From positions 1 through 9,526 of the forward strand of contig JABDJZ010000067.1 of the NCBI GenBank assembly GCA_013003255.1: a stretch of DNA of 9,526 nucleotides. Reading direction: 5' to 3'. A program made the position numbers and the translations under genes. This document shows, piece by piece, positions 6,016 to 9,526 of the stretch (positions are counted from its first letter, which is position 1; each line of letters starts with the position of its first letter). This DNA comes from Rhodothermales bacterium. GTDB taxonomy: Bacteria > Bacteroidota > Rhodothermia > Rhodothermales > UBA10348. The notes under the pieces are model-generated. The model saw only the letters and a list, made by a program, of their open reading frames with translations. It had not been told where the DNA came from and made no database searches.

Positions 6016-7227
6016 CTAGAGCCCCAGTTGGCCTCCCACCCAGACCAGGGTTCTGAAGCCGAGACCGGCACAAATCAGCACAATCGCGCACCCGAGGCCC
6101 AGATACCAGGTAGGGAGTCTGGCGGTGGACTGTCGCCATGCCACCACCACGACGGTGCCGGCGATGAGGGGCAGCAGGACGCCGTTGGCCGCCTGCGCCG
6201 CGACGATGAGTTGAAGCGGGCTGATTTCCGTGAGGCCGAAGAACAGGCCTGAGGCCACCACCGAAAGCCAGATCAACCGAAAGCGCAGGGGGAAGTCCTC
6301 CCGGCTCCAGCCGAACAGTTCGGTAATGCCGGCCGCCGCCGCAAGGGGAGCCGTGACGGCTGAGGTGAGACCGGCGGCCAGCAGGCCGGCCGCAAACAGA
6401 TAGCGCGCCGCCGGACCGGCGGAAGGTTCGAGCAGGACGGCGAATCCGGCGATTGAATCCGGCGTGGTTTCCCCGGGGAGGGCAGCCCCGGTGGCCAGAA
6501 TGGCCAGAGAGACAACGGCTCCCATGGGAATGAAGATGGCCATCCCCAGGAGTTCGCCTCGCCACGCATGGGAGGAGTCCGAGTCTGACCAGTAGTCCTT
6601 GCTGGCGCTGGCGTGCAGAAACAGGTTGTAGGTAACCACCGTGGTGCCCATCAGCGCCACCACCGTCAGGATTGAGCCGTCAGGAATCCGGGGTACGAAG
6701 AGGCCCCCGAGCAGCGCGCCCGCATCCACACCCGCAAGCAGCGCGGAGGACACGAAGAGCAGGCTCATCAGCGCAACAAGGCCGGCGAGCACCCGCGCAA
6801 TGGACCGCAGGTTGAGGAGCAGCAAGAGGGTTGCCAGCACCGCCGATATGAAGAGCGTGGCACTGCGTCCCAGACCGAAGGCCACGTCAAGCCCGGCCCC
6901 GGCTCCAAGCAGGTTTCCGGTTTCGAACGCCGCACATCCGATCCACAGCCCCAGGACTACGAGCGTGAAAACCACGGCCCTGACCACGCGATGCGTGGTT
7001 AACCCGCGCAGCGCTTCCCCCAGTCCCTGCCGGGCCAAGATGCCGGATGCGGCGGTGAACGACTGCAGAACGAAGACGGCAATGGCCGAGAAGACGAGCA
7101 CCCAGCCGAGGGCGTAGTCAAAACGCACACCCGCCGTCGCGCAGGTGAGAACCGTCCCGGGCCCCACGAAAGCAGCTACAACCAGTGAGGACGTGCCGAA
7201 TCGTCGTCTGGATGGTTGTGGACTCAT
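6016..7227 (-). CDS. Divergent NRAMP-family (SLC11-like) transporter lacking the usual metal-binding motifs
   Basis: The 403-residue product is an integral inner-membrane protein with about 11 hydrophobic segments (roughly 13-33, 40-60, 84-104, 122-140, 145-166, 185-207, 228-248, 272-300, 316-332, 338-362, 372-392). NRAMP landmarks are clear: VVAAFVGPGT in segment 1, FETGNLLGAG after segment 3, NLFLHAS in segment 6, GLTSAVTAPLAAAAGITELFG and QAANGVLLPLIAG. Classical Mn/Fe transporters have DPGN in segment 1 and MPH in segment 6; here these are GPGT (22-25) and V-T-Y (198-200). From memory, a Bacteroidota clade with GPGT exists, so the first change is probably a clade feature; its substrate is not known to me. 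The ATG at 7227 is preferred because MSPQPSRRRF leads straight into segment 1; an extension to 7341 would add 38 poor residues and overlap rpoZ. It heads the minus-strand trio and is divergent from rpoZ. Confidence 0.88.
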   Translation of the reverse strand: MSPQPSRRRFGTSSLVVAAFVGPGTVLTCATAGVRFDYALGWVLVFSAIAVFVLQSFTAASGILARQGLGEALRGLTTHRVVRAVVFTLVVLGLWIGCAAFETGNLLGAGAGLDVAFGLGRSATLFISAVLATLLLLLNLRSIARVLAGLVALMSLLFVSSALLAGVDAGALLGGLFVPRIPDGSILTVVALMGTTVVTYNLFLHASASKDYWSDSDSSHAWRGELLGMAIFIPMGAVVSLAILATGAALPGETTPDSIAGFAVLLEPSAGPAARYLFAAGLLAAGLTSAVTAPLAAAAGITELFGWSREDFPLRFRLIWLSVVASGLFFGLTEISPLQLIVAAQAANGVLLPLIAGTVVVVAWRQSTARLPTWYLGLGCAIVLICAGLGFRTLVWVGGQLGL

Positions 7228-7237
7228 AGGTTGTGAA

Positions 7238-7257
7238 GTTTCTGCGATGCTAGAAAC
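7238..7257. promoter_or_regulatory. Inverted repeat GTTTCT-N8-AGAAAC in the transporter/rpoZ divergent region
   Basis: Perfect 6-bp arms separated by 8 bp form a 20-bp dyad 10 nt upstream of the transporter ATG (7227, minus strand). The position suits an operator that controls the transporter gene. The rest of the 103-bp divergent region (7228-7330) has another short dyad, TGCCC-N9-GGGCA (7287-7305), but no promoter of sigma-70 or Bacteroidota type that I can name with confidence. Confidence 0.3.
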
Positions 7258-7330
7258 AGCAGGGGCCTCGTGGCATGCAATGATGCTGCCCATGAATGTA
7301 GGGCAACCCAACCAGACGATTGCAGGACCT

Positions 7331-7636
7331 ATGGCTATCAAGACCGTCGATGTCGATCAGCTTGCCGCGCGAACCGGCAACATGTATGAGACCGTCGCCA
7401 TACTCGCCAAGCGTGCACGCCAGGTGGCCATGCACACCAAAGCTGAGCTTGATGAGAAGCTGGCCTACTTCGAAGGCTTCGACCAGGAGCTTGAGGATCC
7501 TCGCTTCCAGGAAGAGCAGTCTCGCATTTCGCTGGAGTACGAGGTCCGTGCCGAGCCCACCGAGGCGGCCATTGACCAGTTCCTGAACAACGAGATCTAC
7601 TACCGCGAGGCCACCGAGGCCCCCGAGGAGTTCTAG
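7331..7636 (+). CDS. rpoZ: DNA-directed RNA polymerase omega subunit
   Basis: The 101-residue product is the small omega subunit, which helps assemble and stabilise RNA polymerase by folding around the beta-prime C-terminus. It opens with MAIKTVDVDQLAARTGNMYE and has the conserved helix TVAILAKRARQV (21-32), the family hallmark, followed by an acidic C-terminal half ending EATEAPEEF, as in Bacteroidota-type omegas. ATG at 7331 is preferred over the open frame reaching back to 7145, because homologues begin with M-A-I-K and the upstream codons overlap the divergent transporter gene. A short purine stretch AGGA (7324-7327) lies close before the start. It appears to be a single-gene unit, with a strong terminator about 20 nt after the stop. 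In many Bacteroidota rpoZ instead lies next to bamD and coaBC, which are not seen here. Confidence 0.93.
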   Translation: MAIKTVDVDQLAARTGNMYETVAILAKRARQVAMHTKAELDEKLAYFEGFDQELEDPRFQEEQSRISLEYEVRAEPTEAAIDQFLNNEIYYREATEAPEEF

Positions 7637-7658
7637 ACCGATCTACAGTGATTCTTGG

Positions 7659-7693
7659 AAAGGGGTGATTGCCGCGGGCAGTCACCCCTTTTT
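7659..7693 (+). terminator. Intrinsic terminator of rpoZ
   Basis: AAAGGGGTGA (7659-7668) pairs perfectly with TCACCCCTTT (7682-7691). The stem continues through one U-G wobble (7669 with 7681) and TGCC/GGCA to a 3-nt loop GCG (7674-7676), giving a stem of 15 pairs that ends in a T run (7689-7693). The A run at the 5' foot also gives a U run on the opposite strand, so it could work in both directions, although no minus-strand gene ends here. Confidence 0.93.
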
Positions 7694-7704
7694 CATGGCC
7701 ACAG

Positions 7705-7716
7705 CACACATGTGTG
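7705..7716. promoter_or_regulatory. 12-bp perfect palindrome CACACATGTGTG upstream of uvrA
   Basis: This palindrome lies in the 116-nt gap between the rpoZ terminator and the uvrA start, 93 nt before the ATG. It is followed by a small hairpin, CGGCT-tttttg-AGCCG (7718-7733), and by GAACGCTCGAAAC (7734-7745 region). The uvrA promoter must lie in this gap, so a repressor site is plausible, but it matches no LexA box I can name, and one or two 12-bp palindromes are expected by chance in a window this size. Confidence 0.22.
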
Positions 7717-7809
7717 ACGGCTTTTTTGAGCCGAACGCTCGAAACGATTGGCACCGGCTCCGGTACCAGTGCATTCTGTCCAGCCGCCATTTCCCGGGCC
7801 TCAGCCCAC

Positions 7810-9526
7810 ATGGAAGACCGCATCGTCATACGGGGTGCTCGTGAGCACAACCTCCAGAACATCGACCTGGAGATTCCGCGGAATCAGCTTGTGGTGATTA
7901 CCGGCCTCTCGGGCTCCGGCAAGAGCTCGCTGGCCTTCGACACCATCTACGCGGAGGGACAGCGCCGGTACATGGAGAGCCTCTCCGCGTATGCCCGGCA
8001 GTTCCTGGGCATGATGGAGCGCCCCGAGGTGGACCACATCGATGGGCTGTCCCCCGTGATTGCCATCGAGCAGAAAACCGTCAGCCGCAACCCGCGATCA
8101 ACGGTGGGTACGGTAACGGAGATCTACGACTTCATGCGCCTGCTCTTTGCGCGTGCGTCCACGGCGTACTCCTACCTCTCGGGTAGCCCGATGCGCAAGC
8201 AGACCGACGAGGAGATCGTCGATGGCATCATGGCCCTCCCCGAGGGCACGCGCGTCATCCTGTTGGCGCCGGTGGTAAAGGGCAGGAAGGGCCACTACCG
8301 AGAGCTGTTCCAGCAGGTGGGGCGACAGGGTTTTGAGCGGGTCCGAGTGGACGGGGAGCTTCTGGAGATCACCGCCGGGATGAAGGTGGACCGCTACAAG
8401 ACGCACGACATCGAGATCGTGGTGGACCGGATTGTGGTGAAGGAGGATGTCCGGACCCGGGTTTCGCGCTCGGTGGAGACGGCGCTGGGCATGGGCGGCG
8501 GCACCCTCATCGCATCCGTGGTCGGTGGACCGACTGAAGAAGGTGACCGGCTCTTCAGCAGGCACCTGTTCAGCCCGGAGGATGGGATCTCCTATGATGA
8601 CCCCTCGCCCAATACCTTCTCGTTCAACTCACCGTACGGGGCCTGTCCGGAGTGCAACGGCCTGGGCGTTCGCAGCGAGCTCGATCCCGAGCTGATCGTG
8701 CCCAACGGCCGGAAGACCATCGCCGAAGGGACGCTGGCCCCGCTCGGCAAGCCCCGGGACGTCTGGATCTTCAGCCAGCTCAACGCGGTGGCAGAGGCCT
8801 ACGGTTTCGACTTTGAGACGCCGTTCGCTGACCTGACCGATCGCCAGAAGGAAGTAATTCTGGATGGTGCGGGCGAGGAGCAGTTCGACATCGTGTACCG
8901 GTACAAGAACCGGGAAGTGCGCTACAAGCACCGGTTCACGGGCGTGCACGGACACATCTGGCACACGTACGAACAGACCTCTTCGGCCACCTCACGGAAG
9001 TGGGCGGAAGCCTTCATGCGGCGAAGGGACTGCTCGGCCTGTGGCGGCGGGCGTCTGAAGCCGGAGAGCCTCTCGTTCCGCGTCGGCACCAAGAACATCG
9101 CGGAGATGGCCCGCATGGACCTGGGGTCGCTGCGCGCCCACTTCGACACAGTGGAGTGGGGAGAGCGGCAGTGGGTCATTGCCCGCCAGATCGTCAAGGA
9201 AATTTGTGAGCGACTGGACTTCCTGCTGGATGTCGGGGTGGGCTACCTGAGCCTGGACCGCACCGCGCGGACGCTGTCGGGCGGCGAGTCCCAGCGCATA
9301 CGGCTGGCCACGCAGATCGGCACCCAATTGACCGGCGTGCTCTACGTTCTGGACGAACCCTCCATTGGACTGCATCCCCGCGACAACGCCCGACTCATCG
9401 CGTCCCTCAAGCGGCTGCGTGATCTGGAGAATTCCGTCCTTGTGGTGGAGCATGACCGGGAGATGATCGAGGAGGCCGACTTTGTCGTGGACCTGGGCCC
9501 GGGAGCCGGCGAGCACGGTGGTCACG
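7810..9526 (+). CDS. uvrA: Excinuclease ABC subunit A, N-terminal 572 residues; 3' end outside the window
   Basis: UvrA is the damage-recognition ATPase of nucleotide excision repair; it acts as a dimer in the cytoplasm and loads UvrB at lesions. The visible part starts MEDRIVIRGAREHNLQNI and shows the first Walker A, GLSGSGKS (32-39); the first zinc-site cysteine pairs CPEC (279-282) and CSAC (408-411), which flank the insertion region; the ABC signature LSGGESQRIRLA (489-500); Walker B VLYVLDEPSIGLHPRDN (510-526); and the H-loop VVEHD (545-549). The frame is open to the last base with no stop. A full UvrA is about 940 residues, so roughly the first 60% is present. All key residues of this half are intact and nothing is unusual. 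ATG at 7810 is chosen because the family begins a few residues before the I-x-I-R-G-A motif; no strong ribosome binding site is visible. The gene is separated from rpoZ by a terminator, so it has its own promoter. Confidence 0.97.
   Translation, partial: MEDRIVIRGAREHNLQNIDLEIPRNQLVVITGLSGSGKSSLAFDTIYAEGQRRYMESLSAYARQFLGMMERPEVDHIDGLSPVIAIEQKTVSRNPRSTVGTVTEIYDFMRLLFARASTAYSYLSGSPMRKQTDEEIVDGIMALPEGTRVILLAPVVKGRKGHYRELFQQVGRQGFERVRVDGELLEITAGMKVDRYKTHDIEIVVDRIVVKEDVRTRVSRSVETALGMGGGTLIASVVGGPTEEGDRLFSRHLFSPEDGISYDDPSPNTFSFNSPYGACPECNGLGVRSELDPELIVPNGRKTIAEGTLAPLGKPRDVWIFSQLNAVAEAYGFDFETPFADLTDRQKEVILDGAGEEQFDIVYRYKNREVRYKHRFTGVHGHIWHTYEQTSSATSRKWAEAFMRRRDCSACGGGRLKPESLSFRVGTKNIAEMARMDLGSLRAHFDTVEWGERQWVIARQIVKEICERLDFLLDVGVGYLSLDRTARTLSGGESQRIRLATQIGTQLTGVLYVLDEPSIGLHPRDNARLIASLKRLRDLENSVLVVEHDREMIEEADFVVDLGPGAGEHGGH

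Noticed and set aside
5960..6565. Long minus-strand open frame continuing upstream of the lipoprotein start
   Set aside because: It is an out-of-frame reading of the transporter gene: Arg/Gly/His-rich, with no domain. The lipoprotein signal peptide starting at 5959 marks the true start.
7145..7330. N-terminal extension of rpoZ
   Set aside because: The extra 62 codons overlap the divergent transporter gene and match nothing; omega homologues start at the M-A-I-K methionine at 7331.
7228..7341. 38-residue N-terminal extension of the transporter
   Set aside because: It would overlap the rpoZ start and control region and lacks family character; ATG at 7227 leads directly into the first membrane segment.
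8098..8565. Minus-strand open frames within uvrA
   Set aside because: They are antisense shadows of a strongly conserved housekeeping gene.

Overview
The window looks like a stretch of a GC-rich chromosome from the Bacteroidota/Rhodothermota side of the tree (Rhodothermales-like is my best guess). The reasons are a C-terminal type IX secretion sorting domain on the first protein, weak or absent Shine-Dalgarno sequences, an omega subunit of the style seen in that group, and strongly GC-biased third codon positions. I see no mobile element, CRISPR array, tRNA or rRNA. Taxonomy is an inference from protein style, not from a marker comparison.

Layout. Positions 2-2712 (+) hold three tightly packed genes with 4-nt gaps: the C-terminal part of a large secreted protein with a T9SS sorting domain, a DinB-superfamily (DUF1572) protein interrupted by an in-frame TAG just before its last conserved motif, and an unrecognised protein of about 209 residues. 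The last of these converges with, and overlaps by 16 nt, a minus-strand gene.

Positions 2697-7227 (-) hold three genes in one direction, read from right to left: a divergent NRAMP-type transporter whose metal-binding motifs are replaced, a lipoprotein made of a carboxypeptidase-regulatory-like domain followed by Ig-like domains, and a secreted class C beta-lactamase-fold protein whose catalytic motifs are replaced. A nested inverted repeat sits between the first two genes, and dyads lie upstream of the first and third.

Positions 7331-9526 (+) are housekeeping: rpoZ (RNA polymerase omega) with a very clean intrinsic terminator, then uvrA, which runs off the right edge. The rpoZ and NRAMP genes are divergent and share a 103-bp control region.

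The parts most worth a second look are the minus-strand trio, in which two of three proteins belong to well-known families but lack the residues that define family chemistry, and the nonsense codon in the DUF1572 gene. I do not see a clear new defence or mobile system; the housekeeping end is ordinary.
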